A stretch of DNA of 64,000 nt from Actinomycetota bacterium (GCA_018830645.1 JAHJSA010000088.1:124001-188000), one strand, 5' to 3'; positions 25,274 to 35,034 are shown, numbered from the stretch's first letter. Notes: generated from the sequence alone by a model not told the origin. Program-made: numbers and translations.

Positions 25274-26530
25274 TCAGCGCACGTGTCCCGAGCCCATCAC
25301 GACGAACTTCGTGGAAGTGAGTTCCCGCAGACCGAGGGGGCCCCGTGCGTGCAGCTTCTGGGTCGATATGCCGATCTCCGCGCCGAGGCCAAAGACGTTA
25401 CCGTCGGTGAAGCGGGTCGATGCGTTCACGTACACAGCGGCGGCGTCCACGGCCTCCGTGAAGCGGCGGCTCGCCGCGAGGTCCTGCGTCACGATCGCTT
25501 CCGAGTGACCGGTGCCGTATCGCGTGATGTGCTCGATCGCCTGCTCGACGTCGTCGACCACGCGAACGGCCATCTTGAGGTCGAGGAACTCTGTGGCGTA
25601 GTGCTCTTCGGTCGCCGGCATCGTACGCGCCGCCATCTCGGGCTCGAGGGCCCCCCGAGAGCGGTCGTCCACGAACAGCTCGACCTTTCGGTCGGTGAGC
25701 TCCTTGACTACGCGGGGCAAGAACTCCCCCGCTACGGCCTCATGCACGAGAAGGCTCTCGGCCGCGTTGCACACCCCGGGACGCTGCACCTTGGCGTTCA
25801 CGGTGATCTCGACCGCCTGCTTGAGGTCTGCCGCCTTGTCCACGTAGATGTGGCAGTTGCCACCGGCGGCGTAGATCACCGGCACCCGAGCGTGCTCGAC
25901 GAGGAACTGTTTGAGCTGCTCGCCGCCGCGCGGGATCACCAAATCGACGATGCCGGTGAGCTGCAGAAGGCGCACGAGCACCTCCCGGTCGCGGGAGCCG
26001 ACGAACTGGATGGCTTCACTCGGCAACCCCGCCTCCAGAAGCGCTCCGGTCACCACTTCCGCCAAGATGCGATTCGAGTGGTACGCGTCGCCGCCCCCGC
26101 GGAGGATCACGGAATTCCCTGCCTTCAGACACAGGGCGGCGGCGTCGACGGTCACGTTCGGTCGGGCCTCGTAGATCACGGCCACGACGCCGAAGGGCAC
26201 GCGCACGCGTTGCACCTGGAGTCCCTCAGAAGTGCGCCGTCCTTCGACCACCTCTCCGATCGGGTCCGGGAGCGCGGCCACCTCCCGAAGGGCGTCGGCC
26301 ATGCCCCGCACTCGGTCTTCGTCGAGTCGCAGTCGATCGAGCAGGGCGTTCGTCAGACCCCGTTTCCGCCCCTCCGCCATGTCGATGGCGTTCTCCTCGA
26401 GGATCTCGCCCATCCGAAGTTCCAGAGCTTCGGCCATCTCGAGAAGAGCGCGGTCCTTGCGTGCGGACGACAGCGTCGCCAACCGGCGGGAAGCCAGCTT
26501 GGCGTCGGTCGCGAGTCTCTCTATGTTCAA
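25274..26530 (-). CDS. proA: Glutamate-5-semialdehyde dehydrogenase (gamma-glutamyl phosphate reductase)
   Basis: Second step of proline synthesis: NADPH reduction of gamma-glutamyl phosphate. 418 aa. The catalytic cysteine lies in RPGVCNAAESLL; other family blocks are VPFGVVAVIYEARPNVTVDAAALCLKAG-like segments near 115-140, VIPRGGEQL, and the C-terminal STRFTDGNVFGLGAEIGIS. The start codon is TTG 26530, four bases after GGAGG. It follows proB by 16 bp, so the two form a proBA pair downstream of obgE. Confidence 0.97.
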   Translation of the reverse strand: MNIERLATDAKLASRRLATLSSARKDRALLEMAEALELRMGEILEENAIDMAEGRKRGLTNALLDRLRLDEDRVRGMADALREVAALPDPIGEVVEGRRTSEGLQVQRVRVPFGVVAVIYEARPNVTVDAAALCLKAGNSVILRGGGDAYHSNRILAEVVTGALLEAGLPSEAIQFVGSRDREVLVRLLQLTGIVDLVIPRGGEQLKQFLVEHARVPVIYAAGGNCHIYVDKAADLKQAVEITVNAKVQRPGVCNAAESLLVHEAVAGEFLPRVVKELTDRKVELFVDDRSRGALEPEMAARTMPATEEHYATEFLDLKMAVRVVDDVEQAIEHITRYGTGHSEAIVTQDLAASRRFTEAVDAAAVYVNASTRFTDGNVFGLGAEIGISTQKLHARGPLGLRELTSTKFVVMGSGHVR

Positions 26531-26546
26531 TGGGCCTCCGATCCCC

Positions 26547-27653
26547 CTACTCTACCAGCACAAGGTAGTCTCGGTGGATCGCTTCGGGAGACGCTTGGGG
26601 CAGTCGTTCCGCCACCTCATGACTACGCAGGCCTTTGACGATCTCGAGCTCGCTGCGGGAATAGTTGACGATGCCTTTGGCGACCTCACTGCCGGCCTCG
26701 GTAATGACCGTGACCGCCTGACCCGCCTCGAAGTCTCCCGTGGTGGCGACGATGCCCACCGGGAGGAGGCTACCCCGGTCGCGCAAAGCGCGGGCTGCTC
26801 CGGCATCCACGATCACAGCGCCGTTCGTGGGCTTCCCGTAGAGCAGCCAGAGCTTGAACGCCCCCAGGCCGAGGTCGCGGGGCGCGAAGCGGGTGCCCAC
26901 AGGTTCCCCCTTGACGCATGCCTGGAGCACCCCCGGCCGGGTGCCGCGGGCGATCACCGTGGTGACTCCCCCACTCGTTGCTACACGCGCGGCGCCGACT
27001 TTGCTCCGCATGCCACCCAACCCGAGCGCGCCTTTGGATTCCATGCTGACCTCGGCGATGTCACGAAAGTCGTCCACCTGGGCGATGAACTCCGCCGAAG
27101 AGTCGCGCGTGGGGTCCGCCGTGTAGAGCCCATCGGTGTCGGTGAGCAGCACGAGAAGGTCGGCGCCCACGAGAAGTGCCACTTGCGCCGCGAGGATGTC
27201 GTTGTCTCCGAAGCAGAGCTCGTCGGTGCTGGTGGTGTCGTTCTCGTTGATGATCGGCACAACGCCCAATTCCAGAAGGCGACGCAGCGTGTTCCTGGCG
27301 TTCAGGTACTGAGTGCGGGCGGCCACGTCGAACGTGGTGAGGAGCACCTGGGCGGTCACGACCTCTTCGTGCCCGAACAACTGACTGTAGGTATGGTAGA
27401 GACGACCCTGGCCTACGGCCGCCGTCGCTTGAAGGTCGACGACCTCGGTGGGCCGGTTGGTCATGCGGAGAGGGCCCATGCCCGAGGAGACCGCCCCCGA
27501 AGACACGAGCAGCATCCTGTGCCCACGGGAGTGCAGGTCGCAGATCTCCGCAACCAGGCCGGCCATGGGCCCAAGGCGGAACTTGCCGCGCCCGTCGGTG
27601 AGGGTGCTCGAGCCGATCTTGGCCACCACGGTCATCTCACGCTGATGCGTCAC
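26547..27653 (-). CDS. proB: Glutamate 5-kinase with PUA domain
   Basis: First step of proline synthesis: ATP-dependent phosphorylation of glutamate. 368 aa. The amino acid kinase fold begins VVAKIGSSTLTDGRGKF, with VSSGAVSSGMGPL, NENDTTSTDELCFGDNDILAAQVA and LLTDTDGLYTADP following. The C-terminal PUA domain (about 280-365) includes GAVIVDAGAARAL, as in E. coli, where proline feedback acts on the kinase. GTG 27653 with AAGGAG 6 nt upstream is chosen; the ORF's much longer upstream part lies inside obgE. It begins 16 bp after the obgE stop. Confidence 0.96.
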   Translation of the reverse strand: MTHQREMTVVAKIGSSTLTDGRGKFRLGPMAGLVAEICDLHSRGHRMLLVSSGAVSSGMGPLRMTNRPTEVVDLQATAAVGQGRLYHTYSQLFGHEEVVTAQVLLTTFDVAARTQYLNARNTLRRLLELGVVPIINENDTTSTDELCFGDNDILAAQVALLVGADLLVLLTDTDGLYTADPTRDSSAEFIAQVDDFRDIAEVSMESKGALGLGGMRSKVGAARVATSGGVTTVIARGTRPGVLQACVKGEPVGTRFAPRDLGLGAFKLWLLYGKPTNGAVIVDAGAARALRDRGSLLPVGIVATTGDFEAGQAVTVITEAGSEVAKGIVNYSRSELEIVKGLRSHEVAERLPQASPEAIHRDYLVLVE

Positions 27654-27669
27654 CCGCTGCTCCTTGTGG

Positions 27670-29076
27670 CTACTGGTATTCGAACGCGAGGCCTTCGATC
27701 TCCACATCGTCGCCAAGCTGCGCGCCCTCGTTGCGAAGCGCCTCGTATACGCCCATGCGTTCGAGGCGTTCTCCAAGATACCGGACCGCTTGATCGTTAT
27801 CCAAGTCGAAGCGTCGGACGAGCTTCGCCACGGAGTCTCCTTCGACCACGAACCCGTCGCCCTCACGACGCACGGTGAAGCCCGCCTCGTGAAGCCCGGC
27901 GGGGCGAAATACCACGTGGCCCGGGATCGAAGACTCCACGGCTCCGGGGTCGGAGGGCGCGGCGCCGAAGCCAAGAGGGGAGATACCGGCCTCGCCGGTC
28001 GCCTCGAGCAGCTCCCGCCGCGCCGCCACCGCGGCCCCCACGAACGTGAGCAGCGGAGCCAACCCATCACCCGTGGCCGCCGAGACCACCCACACCAACC
28101 GCTCTTCGGGCACCTCTTCTCCGTCGAGCTCCCAGACGAACCCTGGGTGATCCTGGCCCTTCAGTTGACGCACGCGCTCTAGGAACTCTCGGCGGCGCGT
28201 AGCCACAGCCGCCGGCGGCAGAAGATCGCTCTTGTTCAGCACCACGATCCGCGGCTTGCCCGCAAGAGGCGATTCTCCCGCCTCCAACTCTCCAAGGAGC
28301 ACCTCGAAGTCGACGAGGGGCTCCTGCCCGTTGTAGCCGCCTATTTCGACCACCTGCAGCAGGAGGTGACACCGTTCGAGATGCGCGAGGAACTCCATCC
28401 CCATGCCGACCCCCTCGCTCGCACCCTCCAAGAGCCCGGGCACGTCGGCTACCGTGAAGGGTTCCTCCACCCCGAGAGCCTCCACGACCCCTAGAAGGGG
28501 TTCGATGGTGGTGAACGGATAGTCGGCCACCTTCGGAGTAGCGTTAGAGACGCGACGCAACAGAGAGGATTTCCCGGCGTTGGGCAGACCGGCCAGGCCG
28601 ACGTCTGCCATCAGCTTCAGAGAGAGTTCGATCCACCTCTCTTCACCGGCTCCGCCCAGTTCGCAGAAGCGAGGAGACTGGCGGGAGGACGTGGCGAAGC
28701 GGGCGTTGCCGCGCCCGCCCATGCCGCCCTCGGCCAGCAGTACGCGCTGACCCGGCACGATGAGGTCGGCCAACAACCCTCCGTCGCGAAATACCTGGGT
28801 ACCGAGAGGTACGCTGATCTCGGCCGGCGTTCCGGCCGCGCCGTTCTTGCGCGAACCTTCGCCATGCCGACCGGATACCGCCTTGAAGTGGACCTTCCGC
28901 GCGAACGGGCCCAGGTCGCGGAGCTGGGGATCCGCTACCGCCCACACGTCACCGCCTGGGCCGCCGTCACCGCCGTCGGGCCCACCCCTCGGCACGTGCT
29001 TCTCGCGGCGGAACGAGGTGCTCCCGTCCCCGCCCCGGCCGGCTGCTACGTGAATCTTCGCGTGATCTCTGAACAT
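27670..29076 (-). CDS. obgE: Obg/CgtA GTPase with OCT domain
   Basis: Ribosome-associated GTPase involved in 50S maturation and stress control. 468 aa. The glycine-rich Obg fold (1-160: GRGGDGSTSFRREKHVPRGG, GGDGGPGGDVW) is followed by the G domain: G1 GLPNAGKSSLLR, G2/G3 with DYPFTTIEP and DVPGLLEGA, G4 NKSD, G5 SAATGDG. The OCT domain, seen in Gram-positive Obg proteins, covers the last 90 residues. It sits downstream of rplU and rpmA, the standard L21-L27-Obg order. Confidence 0.97.
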   Translation of the reverse strand: MFRDHAKIHVAAGRGGDGSTSFRREKHVPRGGPDGGDGGPGGDVWAVADPQLRDLGPFARKVHFKAVSGRHGEGSRKNGAAGTPAEISVPLGTQVFRDGGLLADLIVPGQRVLLAEGGMGGRGNARFATSSRQSPRFCELGGAGEERWIELSLKLMADVGLAGLPNAGKSSLLRRVSNATPKVADYPFTTIEPLLGVVEALGVEEPFTVADVPGLLEGASEGVGMGMEFLAHLERCHLLLQVVEIGGYNGQEPLVDFEVLLGELEAGESPLAGKPRIVVLNKSDLLPPAAVATRRREFLERVRQLKGQDHPGFVWELDGEEVPEERLVWVVSAATGDGLAPLLTFVGAAVAARRELLEATGEAGISPLGFGAAPSDPGAVESSIPGHVVFRPAGLHEAGFTVRREGDGFVVEGDSVAKLVRRFDLDNDQAVRYLGERLERMGVYEALRNEGAQLGDDVEIEGLAFEYQ

Positions 29077-29158
29077 GAGCGGACCATCCGAGGATCGGGC
29101 GCCACCCGCTCGCCTGCGGGACCTACCGGAGGGCCTGCCGCGGACCCTGCCGCACGAC

Positions 29159-29410
29159 CTACTGAGGGACTATGCTGATCGTGCGCCCGATCTTCCCGAC
29201 AGCGAACACCACGCGCCCGTCGATCTTCGCGAAGAGCGTGTCGTCGGAACCAAGGCCGACGTTCACGCCCGGCCGGAAACGGGTGCCCCGCTGCCTGACC
29301 AGGATAGAACCCGCCGTGACGACCTGACCACCGAAGGCCTTCACTCCCAGACGTTTTGCATTCGAATCGCGGCCGTTCCTTGAACTACCGCCGCCCTTCT
29401 TATGAGCCAT
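29159..29410 (-). CDS. rpmA: 50S ribosomal protein L27
   Basis: 83 aa, full length. It starts [20 protein letters not shown], followed by [21 protein letters not shown] and [10 protein letters not shown], all standard L27 blocks. The N-terminal tail reaches the peptidyl-transferase centre; there is no Firmicutes-type cleavable extension before it. It lies 14 bp after rplU, with an 82-bp gap to obgE. Confidence 0.98.
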   Translation of the reverse strand: MAHKKGGGSSRNGRDSNAKRLGVKAFGGQVVTAGSILVRQRGTRFRPGVNVGLGSDDTLFAKIDGRVVFAVGKIGRTISIVPQ

Positions 29411-29424
29411 GTTCCGACCCCTTC

Positions 29425-29724
29425 CTAGCCTATCTTCTCGATCGACAGGCGCGTGAGCGCGCTGCGGAACCCGTTCTTACGCTTGAAACCCCGCTTGGGC
29501 TTGAACTTGAACACGATGAGCTTCGGGCCCCTGAGGTGCTCGACCACGGTCGCGGTGACACCGCCCAGCGATTCTCCGCTCAGCTTCGTGCCATCGTCCC
29601 CGGTCACCAACACGGCCTCAAGCTCGACCGTGGCGCCTTCCTCGGCGTCGAGGCGGTCCACCACCAGCTCCCGACCGACTTCGGCCCGGTACTGCTTCCC
29701 GCCTATGTCAACGATGGCAAACAT
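29425..29724 (-). CDS. rplU: 50S ribosomal protein L21
   Basis: 99 aa, full length. It starts [17 protein letters not shown] and ends with [20 protein letters not shown] and a short tail. It is the first gene of the L21-L27-Obg unit; GAGGAG lies 6 nt upstream of the ATG. An extended -10 promoter lies about 67 bp upstream, so the unit can be expressed apart from rng. Confidence 0.98.
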   Translation of the reverse strand: MFAIVDIGGKQYRAEVGRELVVDRLDAEEGATVELEAVLVTGDDGTKLSGESLGGVTATVVEHLRGPKLIVFKFKPKRGFKRKNGFRSALTRLSIEKIG

Positions 29725-29791
29725 CCGATCTCCTCAGGGTGTTAGACGATCCACAGGCGACTCTCGGACGGCCGAGTGCCGCGAACGAGGT

Positions 29792-29797
29792 AGTATA
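29792..29797 (-). promoter_or_regulatory. Extended -10 box upstream of rplU
   Basis: Minus-strand TTGCTATACT contains TATACT (five of six consensus bases) with the TG extension. No good -35 is seen. It would give a leader of about 60 nt containing a small CTCGG-ACGG-CCGAG hairpin (29763-29776). Confidence 0.5.
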
Positions 29798-29845
29798 GCA
29801 AGGCCCCGAGACGGCGACCAGCGAAGCTCCGAGAGGTGCGTCGAT

Positions 29846-31513
29846 TCAGTTGTTGGCCAGCCGCCCGTATGCACAGTAGCGGGTGGCCTCTTCGATCAGC
29901 ACACTCGACTTCCGGCCGACGACCCCCGCGGCTCCGGTGACACACACGGGGTATCCGTTCACCCGGGCGATACCGTCGCGCCGATTGTAGACGTGCTCCT
30001 CCTCTATCGTGAGTTCGAGGATCTGACCGGCCACAACCGGGAGCGACACCCTCTCGATCACCTCACGCGAGCCCTCGGCGCTCACACGCAACTCGTCGCC
30101 GCTTAGGTGAGCCACGCCCTCCAGGCTGAACAACTTGCCCGTCTGCTTCTCGAGTTCGCGCACGCGAGACCCGTCGCCTTTCAGCAGGACCCCGGCGACC
30201 TTGGGGTGCACTTCCACAAGGAAGGCCTCCGCCGAAGCGGATTCGGCCAGCCGGCGGAGGCGTCGCTCCACGGAGATGGCAAGCGTCTCGCCTCCCAGCA
30301 CGACGGCGTCGCCCCGGCAGGTGGGACAGCGCTCGGTCATGACCCCGCGCAGGCCGTCGGTGACGTTCTGCCGGGTCATCTCCACGAGGCCCAACGGCGA
30401 CAGCTCTACCACGTAGGTCTTGGTGCGGTCCTTGGCCAGCTCCGCCTCGAGCTCTCCGAGCACCTGCTCGCGGTTCTCGCGAGTGGAGAGATCGATGAAG
30501 TCGATGACGATGATGCCGCCGATATCGCGCACCCGCAGTTGGCGCACCACCTCGCGGCATGCCTCCAGGTTCGTCCTGAGGATGGTGTCCTCCAGGTACT
30601 TCTTGCCCACGTAGCGGCCGGTGTTCACGTCGATCACCGTCAACGCCTCGGCTTTGTCGATGACGAGGTAACCTCCCGAGGGAAGATCCACCCGCCGCTG
30701 CAGAGCGGCCTCTATCTCCACGTCGATGCCGTGCGTCTCGAAGAGCGGCGCGCGGCCACGATACAGCTCCACTCGATCCGCCAACTCGGGGGTGGTTGCC
30801 TGAAGGAAGCCCAGGATACGACGATGCGTCTCCTCGTCGTCGACGAGGATCTGACTGAAGCTCTCGTTGAACATGTCGCGCACCACGCGCACCGGCAATT
30901 CGGCCTCGGAATAGACGATCGCCGGAGCCTTCGCAGTCTCGAGGCGGCGCTCCACCGTCGACCACAACTTGCTGAGGAACTTGAGGTCGCGGGCGACCGA
31001 CTTGTCCCCGGCCCCTTCGGCGGCCGTGCGGATGATCACCCCCGCCCCTTCAGGCTTAAGCTCCTGACAGAGCGTGCGCAGACGTTGGCGCTCGTTGTCG
31101 GGGAGCTTCCGTGAGACCCCACACGTGGTGCCGCCCGGCAGGTAGACCATGTAGCGACCGGCCAAACTGAGCTGCGTGGTGAGTCGAGCGCCCTTCGTGC
31201 CCATGGGATCCTTGAGCACCTGCACCGTGATCTCCTGCCCCGCGCGCAAGAGCTGGGTTATCTTCCGCGGACCGGCTTCTGCGTCGTCGGGCACCTGCAC
31301 TTCGTCGACGTAGAGGAACCCGTTCTTCCCTAGGCCGATGTCGACGAAGGCGGCGTCCATGCCGGCGAGTACGTTCTCCACCCTCCCCCGGTAGATATCG
31401 CCCACCATGGACCTTCGCGCGCGTCGTTCCGTGTAGAGCTCAGCAAGTTTGCTGTTCTCCAAGAACGCGACCCGATTCTCTCGTGGGTCGCACGAGATGA
31501 CCAACTGCTTCAC
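29846..31513 (-). CDS. rng: Ribonuclease E/G family endoribonuclease
   Basis: 555 aa. An S1-like domain lies near 35-120 (GDIYRGRVENVLAGMDAAFVDI, GFLY). The catalytic DNase I-like core has LPSGGYLVIDKAEALTVIDVNTG with metal-binding Asp, and VIDFIDL. The zinc-link CPTC (near 395) supports dimerisation. The last 60 residues (VAGQILELTIEEEHVYNR...) look like a TRAM-type RNA-binding domain. There is no long disordered degradosome scaffold, so the protein is closer in layout to RNase G. It processes rRNA and turns over mRNA. The start is GTG 31513. It follows the radical SAM gene by 69 bp. Confidence 0.93.
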   Translation of the reverse strand: MKQLVISCDPRENRVAFLENSKLAELYTERRARRSMVGDIYRGRVENVLAGMDAAFVDIGLGKNGFLYVDEVQVPDDAEAGPRKITQLLRAGQEITVQVLKDPMGTKGARLTTQLSLAGRYMVYLPGGTTCGVSRKLPDNERQRLRTLCQELKPEGAGVIIRTAAEGAGDKSVARDLKFLSKLWSTVERRLETAKAPAIVYSEAELPVRVVRDMFNESFSQILVDDEETHRRILGFLQATTPELADRVELYRGRAPLFETHGIDVEIEAALQRRVDLPSGGYLVIDKAEALTVIDVNTGRYVGKKYLEDTILRTNLEACREVVRQLRVRDIGGIIVIDFIDLSTRENREQVLGELEAELAKDRTKTYVVELSPLGLVEMTRQNVTDGLRGVMTERCPTCRGDAVVLGGETLAISVERRLRRLAESASAEAFLVEVHPKVAGVLLKGDGSRVRELEKQTGKLFSLEGVAHLSGDELRVSAEGSREVIERVSLPVVAGQILELTIEEEHVYNRRDGIARVNGYPVCVTGAAGVVGRKSSVLIEEATRYCAYGRLANN

Positions 31514-31582
31514 ATCTCACCAATACCTTTCAGACGCCGTACGCCGCCCCGGTTCCTCCGAGGCGCGAAGAGCCGCAGGGCC

Positions 31583-34186
31583 CTAATTCGCAGCGTCGTT
31601 CAATTCTATGAAAAGTCGTTCCACCCGATGCGGCTTGAGCGGGACCCCTGCTAGTTCGGCGAGCGCGGCCACCACCTCTTCGGGGCGAGCCGTTCCTGCC
31701 GGCGTGACCTTCGCAGTGAACCCGATGACCGCCGTGTCTCCGTGCGCCGTGACCATGATGCGTTCTACGTACGCGCGGACGTCCACCTGCCGCACGCCGT
31801 CGGGTCGCACCCGCTTCACCTTGATTTCCGAAGAGTGAGTATACCTTGTCGCCGCCTCACGCAGCACCTGCGCATCGAGGGGCACTCCGCCCACGCCGGC
31901 GTCTCCGGTGTGCCCTGCTTCGCCGCTCACCACTCCCACCCGATAGGCCGCCCCCACTACGCGGGCGCCTAGGGCACGTCGATGGTGATACGGCTCCAGA
32001 CCACGCACCACGAACCCATCAGGCAGGGCGTTCTGCAGACGATCGAGGAACCCCGAGCCCGGGTCCTCCGCAAGGGTCATCTCGGCGAGTTCGGCCAGCC
32101 CCTCCACTCCCACCGCCCGCGGCAGCGCGACGGCAAGCAGGGGTTTCGGCCTGAGGCCCCCCGAGAGCGCAAGCCTGCCACCGGCGCGACGCACGGCCCG
32201 GCGCAGTAGCTCCGTGGAGTCCAGATGAGCCAGGTAGCGGGCACGGCCCCGCACCGAAAACGTGAGAGCGTAGCGGAAGGCCCCCGGCGCACCCTCCCTC
32301 GTCTCGGCCATCGCCGCGGCGGCACGCGGCCGCACCACCTCGAGGCCCGCGCCCTCAGTTCCATCTCCAGACTTTCCAGACTTCGCAAGGTCGATGCGCA
32401 AACCGTCGAGACACGCCCCACACTCCCCGCAGGCGGCCATACGACAGTCAGGCGTGAGGAGACCCTCCAGGGCTCGACCCCGCTCGCGGCGTAAGTAGTC
32501 CTTGGTGACCACGCCCTCGATCACGTCCCAGGGCAACGGTCCGTCGGGATCGAGAACCGTTGTCGCCAGGTCTTCCGCCGACCGTCCGTGTTCCGCGAGC
32601 GCCGCGGCCCAGGCTTCCGGACGCGCGTGCTCGGTCCACGAATCGAACCTCGCGCCCTTCTCCCACGCGCGGTGGACGACCTCACCCATGTCCTCGCCCC
32701 CGCGCGCAAGGGCCGCTTCCACGTGGCTGGAGTCCACACCGTGCAGAGCGAGGCGTACCCCTTTCACGTTCAGGCGGCGCCGCAGGATCTCCTGGCGCCT
32801 GCGGAGAGTGGGCCGATCGGCCATCGGCTCCCACTGGAACGGGGTGAAGGCCTTCGGGATGAAGTTGGTCACGCTCACGTTCAGCTTGAGGCGGGAGGCG
32901 CGCGATCCAAGCGACCGCTTTCCCAGGTCGCGCAGGCGGAGGCTGAGCTCGGCGATCGCCTCCACATCGTCGTCGGTCTCCGTGGGCAGGCCGATCATGA
33001 AGTACAGCTTCAGAGTGGTGTGCCCGCCCGCGAAGGCTTCGCGCGCGGCCTCGAGCACGTCGTCCTCGGTGACGTTCTTGTTGATCACGTCGCGCATACG
33101 CTGACTCCCGGCCTCGGGGGCGAGAGTCACCGAGGGGCTGGTGGGAGACGTGAGGTGACCCAGTTTCACTGCGGCACTGTCGACCCGCAACGAGGGAAGC
33201 GCGACGCGCACCTGTGGATGCTCGCGGGCCATGCCGGCCAGGACCTGCCCTATTGCTGAGTGGTCGGTGACGGAGAGGGACCCCAGACTCACCTCCTGGT
33301 GACCCGTCGCCGCAAGACCCGCTTCAGCGGCAGACAGCACCTCGCGCCACCCCCGCTCTCTCACGGGTCGGTACCACATGCCCGCCTGACAGAAACGGCA
33401 GCCGCGGGAGCATCCTCGAGCGACCTCCACCCACGCGCGATCGTGCACGCCCTCCGTGAGCGGCACCAGGCATTCGGCGGGGTACGGCGCGCCCGCGAGC
33501 CGGGGAAGCACCGCCCTCTTGACGCTGCCACTCACACCCGGTACGAAGACTCCGCGCACCCCGGCCAGACGTTGCAGCCGGGCACTGCGCGACGCCCCCT
33601 CCGCCAGCGACGCGCGCAGGTCGTAGAGCACCTCTGCGAGCACCTCCTCCCCATCACCCACGACCACAGCGTCGAGGAAGCGACTCATGGGAAGGAAGTC
33701 GGCGGTCGCGGGGCCGCCGCCCATGACGATCGGATCGCCCTCCACCCGGTCGGCGCTCCGCACTGGGATGCGCGCGAGGTCGAGGAACTCCAGGACGTTC
33801 GTGAAGTTCAGTTCGTGTTGGAGTGAGATGCCCACGACGTGGGCGCTCGCCACGGGAGTCCACGTCTCGACAGTGAGAAGCGGCAGATCGGCCGAGCGCA
33901 TCTCGGCGATCAGGTCCACCCAGGGAAGATAGGCGCGCTCGACCTCCACCCCGGGGAGTCCGCGCGCCACGTGGTACAGAATCTGGATGGCCTGGCTCGA
34001 GATGCCGATCTCGTACGCGTCGGGGAACGCCAAGACGGTGCGGAGCTCGCCGGGCGCCCACGTGAAGCCCGGGCCCGACCCGATCTCTCCCCCCACCCAC
34101 CGAGCCGGATTCTGGACCCGGCTCAAGGTGTCTTCGAAGCGGCGGCGGATGCCGTCGAACGCCGAAGGCTCCGTAGAGCCGCTCAC
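31583..34186 (-). CDS. B12-binding-type radical SAM protein fused to DUF2344 (TIGR03960-TIGR03936 type)
   Basis: 867 aa. The N-terminal 240 residues look like a B12-binding-type domain (VLAFPDAYEIGISSQAIQIL, VMGGGPATADFLP). The radical SAM core has CxxxCxxC at Cys259/263/266 (CSRGCRFCQAG), then LAPEAGSQRMRDVINK and MIGLPTETDDD. A second cysteine group (CGECGAC) lies near 585. The last 230 residues form the DUF2344 domain (YALTFSVRGRARYLAHLDSTELLRRAVRRA). Such proteins are found next to RNase E/G genes; the substrate is unknown. GTG 34186 overlaps the preceding gene's stop. Confidence 0.88.
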   Translation of the reverse strand: MSGSTEPSAFDGIRRRFEDTLSRVQNPARWVGGEIGSGPGFTWAPGELRTVLAFPDAYEIGISSQAIQILYHVARGLPGVEVERAYLPWVDLIAEMRSADLPLLTVETWTPVASAHVVGISLQHELNFTNVLEFLDLARIPVRSADRVEGDPIVMGGGPATADFLPMSRFLDAVVVGDGEEVLAEVLYDLRASLAEGASRSARLQRLAGVRGVFVPGVSGSVKRAVLPRLAGAPYPAECLVPLTEGVHDRAWVEVARGCSRGCRFCQAGMWYRPVRERGWREVLSAAEAGLAATGHQEVSLGSLSVTDHSAIGQVLAGMAREHPQVRVALPSLRVDSAAVKLGHLTSPTSPSVTLAPEAGSQRMRDVINKNVTEDDVLEAAREAFAGGHTTLKLYFMIGLPTETDDDVEAIAELSLRLRDLGKRSLGSRASRLKLNVSVTNFIPKAFTPFQWEPMADRPTLRRRQEILRRRLNVKGVRLALHGVDSSHVEAALARGGEDMGEVVHRAWEKGARFDSWTEHARPEAWAAALAEHGRSAEDLATTVLDPDGPLPWDVIEGVVTKDYLRRERGRALEGLLTPDCRMAACGECGACLDGLRIDLAKSGKSGDGTEGAGLEVVRPRAAAAMAETREGAPGAFRYALTFSVRGRARYLAHLDSTELLRRAVRRAGGRLALSGGLRPKPLLAVALPRAVGVEGLAELAEMTLAEDPGSGFLDRLQNALPDGFVVRGLEPYHHRRALGARVVGAAYRVGVVSGEAGHTGDAGVGGVPLDAQVLREAATRYTHSSEIKVKRVRPDGVRQVDVRAYVERIMVTAHGDTAVIGFTAKVTPAGTARPEEVVAALAELAGVPLKPHRVERLFIELNDAAN

Positions 34187-35034
34187 GCGCGAAGTCGTCG
34201 CGCCAACCCCGAGAGGCGCCCGGGGGTGGCGGGCGCGCCCACTTCGAAGTACCGGAGGGCGGCTTCACCGAGAGCCTTGGTGCCGGTGTAGCCTATGGCG
34301 CCCTTGAGTATCCATCCTGGGCCGGGCACGAAGTCGAGCACCTGGCGCGCGGCCGCACGCATGCCGAAGCCCGTGCCCACGACCCCAAGCAACTCGAACG
34401 CCCGTTCCGTGGTGATCTCCTCGCCATATATCGCGGCGACCGAAAGCACCATCTTGATCTGATTCAGGGTCATGACCGGCATATCGGTGCCTGGAATTAT
34501 AAAGGCGGCCCCGACCAGACCGTTCTGCCTGGCCGTCTTGCTGATCACCTTGCGTGCGGCGAGGCTACGCAGCACCGGGAAATGGCGCCCCAGCGGCACC
34601 GCGTGATCGCCGCCCACGTCCACGACGGCCTTCCACACAGCCCGCCAGCCTTGCGGCGAAGGGGCGAAGGAAGCGCGTGCACGTTGCTTCTCGTACCACG
34701 TCACGCGGAGGGTGGCCGCGGGGCCCTCGTCCACGGCCACGACGACACCCGTGGGAAGCGAGACGCCGCGGAGTGCACCTAGCCAGGCGTCCTCTTCGGC
34801 CGGATGTGTCAGCACCACGAGCACATCGGAAGCCCCGAGCCCGATGCCCGCCGCCGACATCGGGCCACCTTCGTGGTCGCGAACCCATGACCCGGGGCCC
34901 GACAGCGCCTCTCGGGCCTCGGCTGCGAGGGTCGCATCCCCGGCCAGCACGATCGTGGTTTGAGCGGTGCTCGCCGCCGCGATCTCCTTGAAGGCGACCC
35001 ATACCTTATTGGGATCAAGCGGCCATCGGGCCAT
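34183..35034 (-). CDS. DUF697-like membrane-associated protein
   Basis: 283 aa. The N-terminal 130 residues resemble a nucleotide-free, P-loop-like fold (TTIVLAGDATLAAEAREAL, DVLVVLTHPAEEDAWLG), but no Walker motif is intact. The C-terminal half (about 165-270) looks like a DUF697 domain: AAFIIPGTDMPVMTLNQIKMVLSVAAIYG, then two weakly hydrophobic helices. The start is ATG 35034 with GAGGAG 6 nt before it, overlapping the rodA end by 20 bp; its stop overlaps the radical SAM start. Function unknown. Its place between the rod-shape polymerase and the radical SAM/RNase pair suggests membrane-linked work. Confidence 0.65.
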   Translation of the reverse strand: MARWPLDPNKVWVAFKEIAAASTAQTTIVLAGDATLAAEAREALSGPGSWVRDHEGGPMSAAGIGLGASDVLVVLTHPAEEDAWLGALRGVSLPTGVVVAVDEGPAATLRVTWYEKQRARASFAPSPQGWRAVWKAVVDVGGDHAVPLGRHFPVLRSLAARKVISKTARQNGLVGAAFIIPGTDMPVMTLNQIKMVLSVAAIYGEEITTERAFELLGVVGTGFGMRAAARQVLDFVPGPGWILKGAIGYTGTKALGEAALRYFEVGAPATPGRLSGLARRLRA

